In this document: positions 7,569 through 16,213 of the stretch, in pieces
Layout of the letters: every line of letters begins with the position of its first letter
Position numbering within the stretch: the stretch's first letter is position 1
Assembly: GCA_019352095.1 (NCBI GenBank)
Contig: JABBNY010000002.1
Coordinates: 4,893 to 46,095, forward strand
Length of the DNA stretch: 41,203 nt
From: Acidobacteriota bacterium
GTDB lineage: Bacteria; Actinomycetota; Acidimicrobiia; Acidimicrobiales; RAAP-2
Direction of reading: 5' to 3'
Program-made: the position numbers and the translations under genes
The notes under the pieces: model-generated
Databases searched by the model: none
What the model saw: the letters and a program-made list of their open reading frames with translations, nothing else
Told to the model about the DNA's origin: nothing

Positions 7569-9686
7569 TCAGTCCGTCAATCGAAGCTGATAGTTCGAGC
7601 CCGCCCAGTGCCCACGATTTTCGTCGACGAGTTCCTTCAGATCATCAATCCTCATCGCTCGCGAGAAGAGATGGCCCTGACCCAGATCGCAGCCCATTTG
7701 GCGAAGGCGTTCGAGTTGAGACTCAGTCTCGATTCCTTCCGCGATCACGATCATGTTGAGGTTGCGACCGAGTGAAACAATCGCCTCCAACAGCGTGTGG
7801 TTGTGCACACTCTCGTGCGCAGGGCTCACGAAGGACTGGTCGATCTTGATGATTTTCGGTTGCAACAGTGTCAGGTAGGAGAGCGACGAGTAGCCCGTGC
7901 CGAAGTCGTCGAGTGCGATGGCGATCCCAAGCGCCTTCAGGCGTTCAATGACGTTGAGCGTCTCGCCGATCTCGAGCAGCGTCACACTTTCGGTGATTTC
8001 AAGAATGAGACGACTGGGTTCGAGACCACTCGTCGAGAGTGCGTTGGCGATCGTCGGCACAAGCTCCGAGTCATGAAACTGGCGTAACGAAAGATTCACC
8101 GTCACAAAGGGCCTGTGAGCGTGAGCACTCTTCGTGTCCCATCTCGTCAGGGCCTCGATCGACTCACGAAGCGCGAACAGGCCGATCTCCAGAATGAGTT
8201 CATTCTCCTCGGCCAGGGCGATGAACACGCTTGGCGGCACCCAACCACGCTCCGCGTGTTGCCAGCGCATGAGTGCCTCGAAGCCAACGACTTCAGATGT
8301 TCTCAGATCCATGATTGGTTGGTAGTGCATCTCCAGGTCTCCAGAGTGGAGTGCGTGACGTAGTTGTTGCGTGAGTGCGAACCTGCTCATGGCGTTGAGT
8401 TGCATGTTGGCCGTGAAAAAGACGGAGCGGGACTTGCCTTGGCGCTTTGCTTCGTACAGCGCGATATCCGCATTCTGAATGACTTCGGTCGTGCTCGTGC
8501 CGGGACCGTCCCACAACACGATGCCGATACTCACCCCGAGTTGGAGAAACGTGCCCGCGACCGCGAAGGGCTGGGCGAATGTGCGAAGTACACGCTGCGC
8601 CAGTTGATGCGCCTGATCCGGCGAGTCCAATGCTTCGGCCAAGTAGAGGAACTCGTCGCCGCCGAAGCGACACAGAGTGTCTGAGGTGCGCGTGATCTCC
8701 TCGAGTCGCTGCACTACCGAGCGCAGCAGCTGGTCACCGACGACGTGACCGTAGGTGTCGTTCACGCCCTTGAAATCGTCCAGGTCCAACAGCAGGACTG
8801 CACCCAGGTCGCCGAAACGAGCGGCTCGAGCGAGCGCCTGGGACAGTCGATCGTCGAAGAGTGCCCGGTTCGCGAGTCCCGTCAATGGGTCATGGAGGGC
8901 CTGGTGTGAAAGTTGCTCGGTGAGGGCCCGTTCCTCAGTGATGTCACGCTGGGAGAGGACGTAATAGAGGGTATTACCCACCGCGTCACGAGCTGGCGCC
9001 TTGAACACTTCTACCACCACGACTCGCCCGTCTTTGTGCAGATAGCGCTTGACGTAACGTGCTTGAGAAACTTCGCCAGACGTCAGCCGGTCATGAGTGG
9101 CCTCAGTGATACCCAAGTCCTCGGGGTGGGTGTACGCCGTTGAATCAAGCCCGACGAGTTCGTCTCTGGTGCGACCGATCATCAGGCAGAAGGCGTCATT
9201 GACCGCGATGACCCGGTTCTCGTGATCGTGAAACATCATCGGTGCCATATTGCTCTCGAAGGCCAGTCGAAAGCGCTGTTCGACGTCGTCGTGGGAGCGC
9301 TCCCGCACCCGTTGCGATCGGCCATCACGGATGGTCGCGGTCACCCACTTCTTGTCATCTATCTCAAAAGGTGAGAGTGCGATGTCTACGTCGATCTCGC
9401 TTCCATCGCGACATTGCAGCGTGAAGTTCCCCGAGGAGCCCATCTTTCGTGATTTGGAGTGTGCGACGTACGTTGACAGGTGCGCAACGTGAGGATCGCG
9501 GAATCTTCCCGGGATCAGAACGTCGATGTCCTGGTCGATCATCTCCTCGCGCGAATACCCCGTCAAGTTCGCAAGACGGCGATTCACGTGTCGAATCACA
9601 CCCGTCTCATCGACGATGACGATTCCGTCGGCGATCGCTTCGGACAAGTGGTGACCGAATTGAGGGTGTTCATCAATTCGATTCAC
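7569..9686 (-). CDS. PAS-PAS-GGDEF-EAL cyclic-di-GMP turnover protein
   Basis: Signalling protein of 705 residues with no transmembrane segment. PAS 1 spans about 12-120 (DGIVIVDETGVIRHVNRRLANLTGYS) and PAS 2 about 136-255 (ending in the YVLSQRDITEERA linker). The GGDEF domain (about 265-425) has intact GGDEF at 342-346 and an RTSD inhibitory-site motif at 333-336. The EAL domain (about 440-690) has intact EALMR at 470-474, TVNLS, EITES, DDFGTGYS and IAEGIE motifs. Both synthase and phosphodiesterase activities are therefore possible. The N-terminal PAS domains suggest a soluble ligand, redox or flavin/heme signal. The start is GTG at 9686 with GGAGAGGA upstream. It stands alone, with no target gene adjacent. 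Confidence 0.95.
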   Translation of the reverse strand: MNRIDEHPQFGHHLSEAIADGIVIVDETGVIRHVNRRLANLTGYSREEMIDQDIDVLIPGRFRDPHVAHLSTYVAHSKSRKMGSSGNFTLQCRDGSEIDVDIALSPFEIDDKKWVTATIRDGRSQRVRERSHDDVEQRFRLAFESNMAPMMFHDHENRVIAVNDAFCLMIGRTRDELVGLDSTAYTHPEDLGITEATHDRLTSGEVSQARYVKRYLHKDGRVVVVEVFKAPARDAVGNTLYYVLSQRDITEERALTEQLSHQALHDPLTGLANRALFDDRLSQALARAARFGDLGAVLLLDLDDFKGVNDTYGHVVGDQLLRSVVQRLEEITRTSDTLCRFGGDEFLYLAEALDSPDQAHQLAQRVLRTFAQPFAVAGTFLQLGVSIGIVLWDGPGTSTTEVIQNADIALYEAKRQGKSRSVFFTANMQLNAMSRFALTQQLRHALHSGDLEMHYQPIMDLRTSEVVGFEALMRWQHAERGWVPPSVFIALAEENELILEIGLFALRESIEALTRWDTKSAHAHRPFVTVNLSLRQFHDSELVPTIANALSTSGLEPSRLILEITESVTLLEIGETLNVIERLKALGIAIALDDFGTGYSSLSYLTLLQPKIIKIDQSFVSPAHESVHNHTLLEAIVSLGRNLNMIVIAEGIETESQLERLRQMGCDLGQGHLFSRAMRIDDLKELVDENRGHWAGSNYQLRLTD

Positions 9687-10042
9687 TCAGATCCTCTCCA
9701 AAAACACGAAATCGCTTCGACGCAACGGCATGTTCAATGTACCTTTACGATGGCACTCAAAACAGTTCATACTGCGAGGTATCTGCGTACATTCTCAGGG
9801 TTGCACGAACTGTCACATCTTGGTACCACACGGTCAGAAGGTTTGTGTCCTTACGGTTCACGAGCGCGAGCACATCGTGACCCACGACCACACGACACAA
9901 ACATGCTGGTGACGTGACACACCGAGTCCGAGTCCGCGTCCTTAATGTTGAACTCGTTCGTTCAGCCCCATACCGGACAACATTCAATGTCGGGCCGGCC
10001 CAACCCGCCGTCCCTCGTGGCGTCAGGAAGCGTATTTGACAC
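9687..10042. other. Intergenic stretch without a recognisable gene
   Basis: This holds the upstream region of the GGDEF-EAL gene and the downstream flank of the frameshifted flavin reductase. Open frames here do not look like proteins. The only structure I see is the 11-base palindrome ACATTCAATGT at 9980-9990 and a GAGTCC direct repeat near 9923-9935. Confidence 0.5.
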
Positions 10043-10571
10043 TCACGGCATCTTCGATGGTATTTCAATCGCTTCGCCGTCGAGAACGAAATGACCATAG
10101 CCGTGATGGTGAAGCGTGCGAGGGTGCGCTTTCACAGGGTCAAGCCACGCCTTCACGACCTGAACCACGAACACATTGTACGACGTCACCATGCTGGCGT
10201 CGACCAGTCTGCACTCGAGGTTGAAAACACTCAGCGATGAGTGGTGGTGCCACCAGGCGTGCGTGAACCGGTGTCAGTGCGAACTCCTCGAACTTGTCGG
10301 TCGTGCGCCCTGAACAATTTCCAATCTCCACGACTACAGACGCGATATCAGATGTCGGAACCGCAATGACACACTCTTGCTCGGCCATCAGCGCCGCGAA
10401 ACTGAAATCGTTCTCGCTCACGACACACGCAATCAGCGGGGGCTCGAAATCGACCACCATGTGCCACGACATGGTCATGACATTTTCTCGCCCCGCGCGT
10501 TTTGTCGTGACCAAGACCACAGGACCGGGTTCAATCAATTGGTAAACCTTGGAGAGCGCTAACTCCCTCAC
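10043..10571 (-). pseudogene. Flavin reductase-like (FMN-binding split-barrel) protein, frameshifted
   Basis: The first frame encodes about 115 residues of a flavoredoxin/flavin-reductase-like domain (SKVYQLIEPGPVVLVTTKRA, then NVMTMSWHMVVDFEPPLIAC and GNCSGRTTDKFEEFALTP), then leaves the family pattern after PPLIAECF. The family continuation resumes in the next frame immediately after the frameshift: NLECRLVDASMVTSYNVFVV, VKAWLDP, LHHHGYGHFVLDG, with a stop at 10043-10045. The break lies at the TTTT run near 10223-10228. The start is probably GTG at 10571. Joined, the product would be about 175 residues, normal for the family. This is either a recently broken gene or a one-base sequence error; the well-preserved downstream frame favours a recent or artefactual event. 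Confidence 0.85.
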
Positions 10572-10695
10572 AACGCCACTTCGCCTAAGACTATGAAGGA
10601 CAACGCGCAGTTGACGTGAGCGATACGTCACTAACCGCGTCTCAACTGCCGCTGTGAGCGAACGCGACGCTCAATGACACCTGCGCGACGACGAC

Positions 10696-10914
10696 CTAAC
10701 TTGCTTTCTTGGTGGCAGTACGGATACGTTGCCCGGCCTTCTTCAAGTCTTTGCCGGCGCTCTTCAGATCCTGTCCCACGTTCCTCAAGTCAGACTCCAC
10801 CTGATCGGCGACACCCTTGGCTTGAATTGCCCTGCCGACGACTTTGCCGACCTTCACTTCAGCCTTACCCTTTAGTTCGAGGGCCTTGTTGGCCGCCCTA
10901 TCTCTCTTGGTCAT
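10696..10914 (-). CDS. Small CsbD-like stress protein
   Basis: A 72-residue, Lys/Ala-rich, soluble and probably helical protein. The NKALELKGKAEVKVGKVVGR segment followed by AKGVADQVE resembles CsbD-family proteins, which are general-stress-induced and of unknown molecular role. ATG at 10914 is preceded by AGGA at suitable distance; a GTG five codons upstream is an alternative. It is flanked by a flavin reductase remnant and a DDN-family oxidoreductase on the same strand, so a stress-associated patch is plausible. Resemblance is by composition and spacing of Gly-Lys units, so the family call is moderate. Confidence 0.65.
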   Translation of the reverse strand: MTKRDRAANKALELKGKAEVKVGKVVGRAIQAKGVADQVESDLRNVGQDLKSAGKDLKKAGQRIRTATKKAS

Positions 10915-11184
10915 AGCGTGTCCTCTCACCAGCCGTCGAGGAGGAAAACTTCATGACAACTCGGTTGGCGAGCATGTCGAATCCTGCCTCAGCACTCACA
11001 GTACGAGTCGCTCGCCACGGGTCACAGTGCCAAAGGACCTTTCAACAGGCTCTCGAGAAACTGGTCATGCCTGACTGGAACGCTTCAGCGCTTGATCGCG
11101 GCGCCCTCTCGTACGCTGCTCACGCTGAAGCCCAAGACCTTCCAGTCACCAGCCACACAACGCAGAGGTGCGGCGGGCGACCGC

Positions 11185-11628
11185 TCAGACTCGTCGAGCG
11201 ACGAGTACGGGAATCTCCCGCGATGTACTGACCTGATACTGCGCGTACGGCGGAAACGCCCCCACGGCGCGCTCCCACCAGAGCGCACGTTCCTCTCCAC
11301 GCACCTCACGCACCTCGACATCGAACGGTTCAGGACCGTCTTGGATCGTGACGTCGTTGGGATGTGCAATGAGGTTGTAATACCAGACTGGATTCTCGGG
11401 GGCGCCACCTTTGGAGGCGACGAGCGCATACTCTCCATCATGTTCGACGCGCATCACGGGGGTCTTTCGAACCTTCCCGCTACGAGCACCGCGAGTGGTG
11501 AAGATGATGATCGGCAGACCCGTATCCAGCAGAGTGTTCGCGCGGGTGCCGCCAGATGCCTCAAACTCAGCGACCTGTTCGCGCACCCACTCAGAAGGGC
11601 TCGGCTCGTACTCGCCCTCAACCGGCAT
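11185..11628 (-). CDS. DDN-family (F420-type) nitroreductase/deazaflavin-dependent oxidoreductase
   Basis: A 147-residue split-barrel protein of the deazaflavin-dependent nitroreductase family, whose characterised members use reduced F420 to reduce quinones or nitro compounds. Seen here are the N-terminal YEPSPSEWVREQVAEFEASG helix, IIIFTTRGARSGKVRKTPVM (the phosphate-contact segment), the ALVASKGGAPENPVWYYNL core and the PYAQYQ tail. It is full length. ATG at 11628 is preceded by AGAGGTGG. Its start lies inside a 14-codon leader ORF with a stronger ribosome binding site. No F420 biosynthesis gene is in the window, so cofactor supply must be encoded elsewhere. Confidence 0.93.
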   Translation of the reverse strand: MPVEGEYEPSPSEWVREQVAEFEASGGTRANTLLDTGLPIIIFTTRGARSGKVRKTPVMRVEHDGEYALVASKGGAPENPVWYYNLIAHPNDVTIQDGPEPFDVEVREVRGEERALWWERAVGAFPPYAQYQVSTSREIPVLVARRV

Positions 11629-11662
11629 CGCACCACCTCTTCGTCAACGTCACATTTGTCAT
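11618..11662 (-). CDS. Possible 14-residue leader peptide ORF overlapping the DDN gene start
   Basis: ATG at 11662 follows a near-perfect AAGGAGGTT at 11666-11674 and opens a frame encoding MTNVTLTKRWCDAG, with its TGA 11 bases inside the DDN coding region in another frame. The spacing suggests that ribosomes finishing this ORF re-start at the DDN ATG. It may be a translational coupling device or simply a fortuitous ATG. Confidence 0.4.
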   Translation of the reverse strand: MTNVTLTKRWCDAG

Positions 11663-11772
11663 GACAACCTCCTTAGTCACTTCACAGTCGCCGTCTACTC
11701 TGATCGTAGGGCGACGTCGACCCATCGTGCTATCACTGGAGCGACCAGTGCAGCGCCGTGCGCCCGAAGCGG

Positions 11773-12693
11773 TCAGTGAAGCCGGCGCGCCAGGAATCTG
11801 AGCATCGGTGCTGGCACCACGCGCTTGATCGCGCCCACGCGAGAACGCAGATGCGAGAGTTCGCTCGACTGGGTCTCGTGGGCCTGTCGTAGTTGCTCGA
11901 TTTCGCCCTGAAGGGCAGCGTGTTGCTCGGCCAGGGCCACATAACGCCGCTGCTCGTCACGTAACCGGTCGGTGAGAGCCACCAGGTCAACGGTCAAGTT
12001 CTCGAGCGACCTCGACCCGTCATCCTTCGATGCCTTGATGACAAATTGATATGTCTCAGACTCGCGATCACGCACGACCGCATCGAGGACGTCATCACTC
12101 ATGTCACCTCGCTCGACACCGAGTTCTGTCGCAAACACCGGGACGGTGACCCTTTCTATATCCGTTGGGATGAGGCCTGCGCTCTTCACCAACTCCAATA
12201 CACTCTGCTTGGTGAAGAAGTGGATGTGCGTCTGGTCGAGCAGTCCGCTGTCTCGATAGGGAAAGGTACCGTTCAACAGTGCAATTTTCACGTCGGCGTG
12301 CGCAATATTAGGAACCGACAGTACGACGATCCCCGACGGCACCAGATGCTTCACCGCCGCGCGCAGGGTGCCGAGGGGATCCTTCAGGTGTTCGAGTACA
12401 TCGCCGAATATCACCGCTTCGAAGTGTTCCCCCTCCAACCCATCCCACACGGTCGGGTCGTCGAAGTCGCCTATCACCACCCGCTCAAGCCACGGACGCG
12501 CCAGATCGACGACGTTCGCATCCACTTCGACGCCGACGATGCTGCATCCCTGGGCGTGCAGCATCTTGCTCACGTGTCCAGACGCACAGCCCGCTTCCAG
12601 CACGCGCTTGTTGAAGCCCACCATGCGAAGAATGCTCGAGTGCGAGTTGTTCTCGAGTCCGGGATCGATGTCCGCGTCATAGTGGGAGCGCAT
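11773..12693 (-). CDS. Class I SAM-dependent methyltransferase with C-terminal coiled coil
   Basis: A 306-residue protein. The Rossmann methyltransferase core (about 25-140) shows motif I VLEAGCASGHVSKML, an acidic end of strand 2 at VGVEVDAN, AVIFGDVLEHLKDP as motif IV and LVPSGIVVLSVPN as post-motif. This is the UbiE/COQ5-like type 11 layout, common in methyltransferases acting on glycans and polyketides. Residues about 225-285 form a Leu/Gln/Glu-rich heptad region, a predicted coiled coil, and the tail is basic and aromatic. Similar proteins with coiled-coil tails often sit in O-antigen or surface-glycan loci, but no glycosyltransferase is adjacent. Substrate unknown. Confidence 0.87.
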   Translation of the reverse strand: MRSHYDADIDPGLENNSHSSILRMVGFNKRVLEAGCASGHVSKMLHAQGCSIVGVEVDANVVDLARPWLERVVIGDFDDPTVWDGLEGEHFEAVIFGDVLEHLKDPLGTLRAAVKHLVPSGIVVLSVPNIAHADVKIALLNGTFPYRDSGLLDQTHIHFFTKQSVLELVKSAGLIPTDIERVTVPVFATELGVERGDMSDDVLDAVVRDRESETYQFVIKASKDDGSRSLENLTVDLVALTDRLRDEQRRYVALAEQHAALQGEIEQLRQAHETQSSELSHLRSRVGAIKRVVPAPMLRFLARRLH

Positions 12694-12951
12694 GTCCTGA
12701 ATCTAGACCTACGTGGCAGTTATTCGTACCATTGACACCTCGCTCGAGTGCACGCGCCCGTGGATGTCCAGCGTGTCGCTTCATCGCGCCTCTCGTGCAG
12801 CAAACCTCTGACTTGATTTTCAGTGTTCACTGTGTTTCTCACGTGGGCATCGTCGCCCACGGGCACGATGAAAGTCCAGAAGTCCGTTAAAGACACTGTC
12901 GTCTCGAGGCACAGTACTGTCAGAAACGACGACCCAACGATGGAGGTGACC

Positions 12952-13845
12952 GTGAGAAAACTGTGGGTGGTCGGAGCGATAGGTTCGTCGCTGGTTCTCG
13001 CGGCGTGCGGCGTGAGCGCCACCATCGATCAGGCGATCTCATCGGTCGGTGCATCCCCAAATCTTCAAGTCCAACTCACCGCGAGCGCCACGGGCACCGG
13101 CGCGAGCAAGGCCGAGAGCATTCTCAACGCGCTCACGGTGAATATGAACTACGCGAGCACGACCGGTGGCCCGATCGACCAGTCGACTGGTCACGTCAAC
13201 TCCGAGGTCACGATCAACAACAAGTCCCAAACGATGTTCGACGTGCGCCAGATCGACGCCAACGTGTATCTGCGCATTGACGTGAACGCCTACGCGAGCC
13301 TCCCCACGGTCACACTCTCAACGCAACAGCTCACTGATCTTCAACTAGCCATAGGTGACCGGTGGTTCGAATTCACTCCAGCATCGCTGGCGTCGGACGT
13401 GCCGACATCCACCATCAGTCCGGCCCAGACGTCCAAGGTGCGCATCGCCGAGCGAGCCGGGCTCGACGCCCTCAGCGCTCTCGTCGACTCGAGTCCCTAC
13501 ACGACGCTCCCCAATGGGGGCTATTCGCAGACAGGAACGTTGAACTCCGTCGTGAAGGCGGTGCAGCCCGCCATCGCGAGTTACCTCGGCAAGCCCTTCA
13601 CGCCGAGCAACGTGAAGGGGAACTACACCATTGGCATAACAATGTCAGGCGCGAGCGCCACGGGCGGTTCCATCGCAATCACCGTGCCCAACGGTATCAA
13701 TGGCAACGGGACAGTAGACGTGCACGCCGCGATCACTCACGACAACGAGCCCATCACTACGCCGAGTGGTGCGACCATCATCACCAAGGCAATGCTCTCT
13801 CAATTGATTGCCCAGGCGCAAGGAGCAACCTCATCTCTCGGTTGA
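12952..13845 (+). CDS. Putative lipoprotein of unknown function
   Basis: The N-terminus MRKLWVVGAIGSSLVLAACG is a textbook lipoprotein signal with lipobox LAAC, so Cys19 would be lipidated and the protein anchored outside the cell membrane. GTG at 12952 is chosen because GGAGG at 12942-12946 lies 5 bases upstream. The mature part (about 278 residues) is Ser/Thr/Ala/Asn-rich, with repeated hydrophobic/polar alternation suggesting a beta-rich fold. The region VRQIDANVYLRIDVNAYASL resembles the lipid-binding LppX/LprG-like layout only weakly, so I assign no family. The AGTGTTCACT palindrome lies 120 bases upstream. The last five codons form half of a strong hairpin. Confidence 0.82.
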   Translation: MRKLWVVGAIGSSLVLAACGVSATIDQAISSVGASPNLQVQLTASATGTGASKAESILNALTVNMNYASTTGGPIDQSTGHVNSEVTINNKSQTMFDVRQIDANVYLRIDVNAYASLPTVTLSTQQLTDLQLAIGDRWFEFTPASLASDVPTSTISPAQTSKVRIAERAGLDALSALVDSSPYTTLPNGGYSQTGTLNSVVKAVQPAIASYLGKPFTPSNVKGNYTIGITMSGASATGGSIAITVPNGINGNGTVDVHAAITHDNEPITTPSGATIITKAMLSQLIAQAQGATSSLG

Positions 13846-13866
13846 GTCCACGAGAGATGAGGTTGC
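13825..13866. terminator. 16-bp perfect hairpin between convergent genes
   Basis: GCAACCTCATCTCTCG (13825-13840) pairs exactly with 13851-13866 around a 10-base loop that contains the lipoprotein stop codon. It sits between the lipoprotein and the convergent dehydrogenase, so it could stop transcription from both sides. There is no U-tract on either strand. Confidence 0.6.
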
Positions 13867-13923
13867 GTTCACTCGACACGCACAGTTCGTCGACAGCGCC
13901 GTGCACCAGCGCTGTCTCGAGCG

Positions 13924-15288
13924 CTACGCGATGTAGAAGGTCTTGACGTTGGTGAATTCGCGGATGCCTTGTGCGGACAACTCGCGGCCGTACCCCGACT
14001 TCTTGATCCCACCGAAAGGGAGTTCGGGCGTAGAAGCGACGAGGGCGTTGGCGAAGATCATTCCCGCCTCGACACCTGACACCACTCGTTCGATCTCGCT
14101 CGGGTCAGTCGCCCAGACGGATCCACCCAGTCCCCACGGTGTCGCGTTCGCCAGTGCAATCGCCTCGTCGAGGTCCTCGACCACTTCGACGACCGCAACG
14201 GGACCGAACAATTCCTCGCATCCCGCACGCGAGTCACGCGGAACGTTCGTCAAGACCGTCGCGGGGTAGTAGTAGCCCCGACCCTCGATCATGGTGCCAC
14301 CAGTACGGATGACCGCACCCTTGGCAACAGAGTCCTGGACTTGGGCGTGTAGCTCCTCGCGCTGTTCGGCGTTGACAAGCGGGCCGAGAGCGGTCGAGGG
14401 GTCCATCGGGTCGCCCACGACGACCTCGCTCATGGCCTTGGTGAATCCTTCGATGAATTCTTCGGCCCTCTGCTTGACGACGATAAATCGCTTCGCCGCG
14501 ATGCAGCTCTGCCCATTGTTCTGGATGCGACCGGTGACGGCCATGGGGATGGTCGCCGCCATGTCGGCAGAACTCGCGATGACGAAGGCGTCAGAACCGC
14601 CGAGTTCCAGCACGCACTTCTTCAGGTTCTCGCCAGCCTGTCGACCGACGATCTTGCCGGCTCCTTCTGAACCCGTGAGGGTCACCGCAGCGACGCGGTC
14701 GTCGGCGATCAACTCGGCCAACGCCTGGTGTCCGAGGAAGAGATTGATGAAGACGCCCGAGGGAAATCCCGCTCGAACGAACAGACTCTCCAGGTACTTC
14801 GCCGATCCCGGCACGTTGTGGGCGTGCTTCAAGATGCCAACGTTGCCCGCCATCATTGCCGGTGCCGCGAAACGCACCGCCTGCCACAGGGCGAAGTTCC
14901 ACGGCATCACGGCGAGAATCGTGCCGAGTGGTTCGTAGCGTATGCCACTGTGCGACGCTGGCGAGGCAATGACTTCCTCGCTGAGGAGTGATTCGGCGTG
15001 CTGCGCGTAGTACCGCATCGTCTTGGCGCACTTCAAGACCTCGCCCTTGGCTTGGACAAAGGTCTTACCCATTTCTGACGTGAGCAGCGCAGCGGTGGTT
15101 TCGAGTTCGTCCTCGAGCAATTGTGCAGCCCGGGTCATCAGTTCGCCACGATCCTTAAAAGGAGTATCGCGCCAACTCCTGGCGGTCTTCGCCGACAAGA
15201 CCATGGCTGCCTCAATCTCCTCTGGCGTGTTCAGTGGATACTCGGCAATGACTTCCTCGGTAGCTGGATTGATCGCGGTGAACGCCAT
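13924..15288 (-). CDS. Aldehyde dehydrogenase, succinate-semialdehyde dehydrogenase type
   Basis: NAD(P)-dependent oxidation of an aldehyde to its acid; the 454-residue length and MPWNFALWQ motif place it with the shorter Sad/YneI-like succinate-semialdehyde dehydrogenases rather than the longer GabD form. Catalytic residues are visible: N131, K154, E228 in LELGGSDAF and the nucleophile C262 in NNGQSC. The cofactor loop TLTGSEGAGKIVG and the PFGGIKKSGYGRELS tail are intact. It stands alone on the minus strand, ending against the shared hairpin. A role in 4-aminobutyrate or diamine breakdown is possible, given two amino-acid permeases in the window, but no aminotransferase is near. Confidence 0.9.
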   Translation of the reverse strand: MAFTAINPATEEVIAEYPLNTPEEIEAAMVLSAKTARSWRDTPFKDRGELMTRAAQLLEDELETTAALLTSEMGKTFVQAKGEVLKCAKTMRYYAQHAESLLSEEVIASPASHSGIRYEPLGTILAVMPWNFALWQAVRFAAPAMMAGNVGILKHAHNVPGSAKYLESLFVRAGFPSGVFINLFLGHQALAELIADDRVAAVTLTGSEGAGKIVGRQAGENLKKCVLELGGSDAFVIASSADMAATIPMAVTGRIQNNGQSCIAAKRFIVVKQRAEEFIEGFTKAMSEVVVGDPMDPSTALGPLVNAEQREELHAQVQDSVAKGAVIRTGGTMIEGRGYYYPATVLTNVPRDSRAGCEELFGPVAVVEVVEDLDEAIALANATPWGLGGSVWATDPSEIERVVSGVEAGMIFANALVASTPELPFGGIKKSGYGRELSAQGIREFTNVKTFYIA

Positions 15289-15616
15289 GACAATTCCCTT
15301 CGTCGTCGCTCGAATACCTCGCGCGACGTGCTCTTCTCGTGTCTCGGGTCCAATCTGGACCCCTACCCGACCGATAGTAGTGGCGATACCAAGGGTCGAA
15401 GTTAGCCGGCGCAGGCAAACGCACGTGCTGGGAGTCGCCTAGGACCTAATTCTTTTCAGCCGTAAGCGGCATGATCGACCCACGGAGCCATCAGACGAAC
15501 CTCGCTCGTGACAGAGCGCCCCACGACTGTCAATCGAGTGGATCACCCGCCTCGTGACGTAAGAGCGAACGACCCATGAGCGCCCTTCGAGTCCCACCTC
15601 ACCTTTGCGACACTCC
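15289..15616. other. Intergenic stretch without a recognisable gene
   Basis: This lies between the flavodoxin stop and the dehydrogenase start, both leftward. Open frames read as shadows. It should hold the dehydrogenase promoter, but I see no convincing -35/-10 pair. A small GCCG-TAAG-CGGC stem sits near 15461. Confidence 0.45.
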
Positions 15617-16162
15617 TCAGTGATCCACTCCCGCACGATCCAAGGTCTGATCTTTCAGATACGTCCCCCACTTTCGCGCCCTCTCGAGTTCACCAACAAT
15701 CAGATGATGCTGTCGATCGACGATGAAGCTCTCCGGCGGCGCGACCAGGCTCAACGAGTGGCGCTCCAGTCCAATGGCGATTGCTTTGGCGGCGCGACCG
15801 GTCATGAACGCCGGAGCTCGAAGGCGCGTATCGAACGCTGCACCAGAAGCGCCCAGTGAACCGACGGTCGACAACCATTCACGCACCCCTGGGAGCGCAT
15901 CGGCACCGGGCTCGAGTCTCAAGTCGCCACGCGACTTTCGAATGTACTCGAGTGAGCCCTTTCGGGTATTGGTGCGGGGCAGACCCCACGCGTGCGTCGG
16001 CGCACCCACGACCAGCAGGTCGATCGTGTGAGTCTTCAATTCCGTAGAGAGGTCAACTCGCATGACCTCAACATCCATGCGTTCACCGATTCCCTCAGCG
16101 ACGGCTTCGGCAATCTGACGTGTATTGCCAAACATCGATTCATAGACAACGACTGCGCGCAT
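15617..16162 (-). CDS. Flavodoxin-domain protein
   Basis: A 181-residue soluble FMN-binding protein. The phosphate loop YESMFGNTRQIAEAVAEG at about 8-25 is diagnostic, followed by LLVVGAPTHAWGLPR (second FMN contact) and a GASGAAFDTRL segment near 105-113. It resembles the actinobacterial flavodoxin-domain proteins that act as small electron carriers or protoporphyrinogen-oxidase-like enzymes; the HemG hallmark is not obvious, so I name only the fold. The C-terminal part (ESFIVDRQHHLIVGELERARKW) is the ending usual for this group. Upstream is the tandem DUF4389 gene, about 50 bases away on the same strand. Confidence 0.88.
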   Translation of the reverse strand: MRAVVVYESMFGNTRQIAEAVAEGIGERMDVEVMRVDLSTELKTHTIDLLVVGAPTHAWGLPRTNTRKGSLEYIRKSRGDLRLEPGADALPGVREWLSTVGSLGASGAAFDTRLRAPAFMTGRAAKAIAIGLERHSLSLVAPPESFIVDRQHHLIVGELERARKWGTYLKDQTLDRAGVDH

Positions 16163-16213
16163 GGCAATCCCCTTTCAGCGTGCGTGAAGACCACGCTCGG
16201 TTGAGTGCAACCT

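Noticed and set aside
7569-9686. A degenerate GGDEF or EAL domain in the signalling protein
   Set aside because: Both motifs and the supporting residues are intact, so there is no sign of an inactive domain.
10953-11231. Plus-strand open frame of 92 codons preceded by a strong GAGGAGG ribosome binding site
   Set aside because: The translation has no protein-like hydrophobic pattern or known motif and its end runs antisense into the DDN-family gene; the GGAGG is probably chance.
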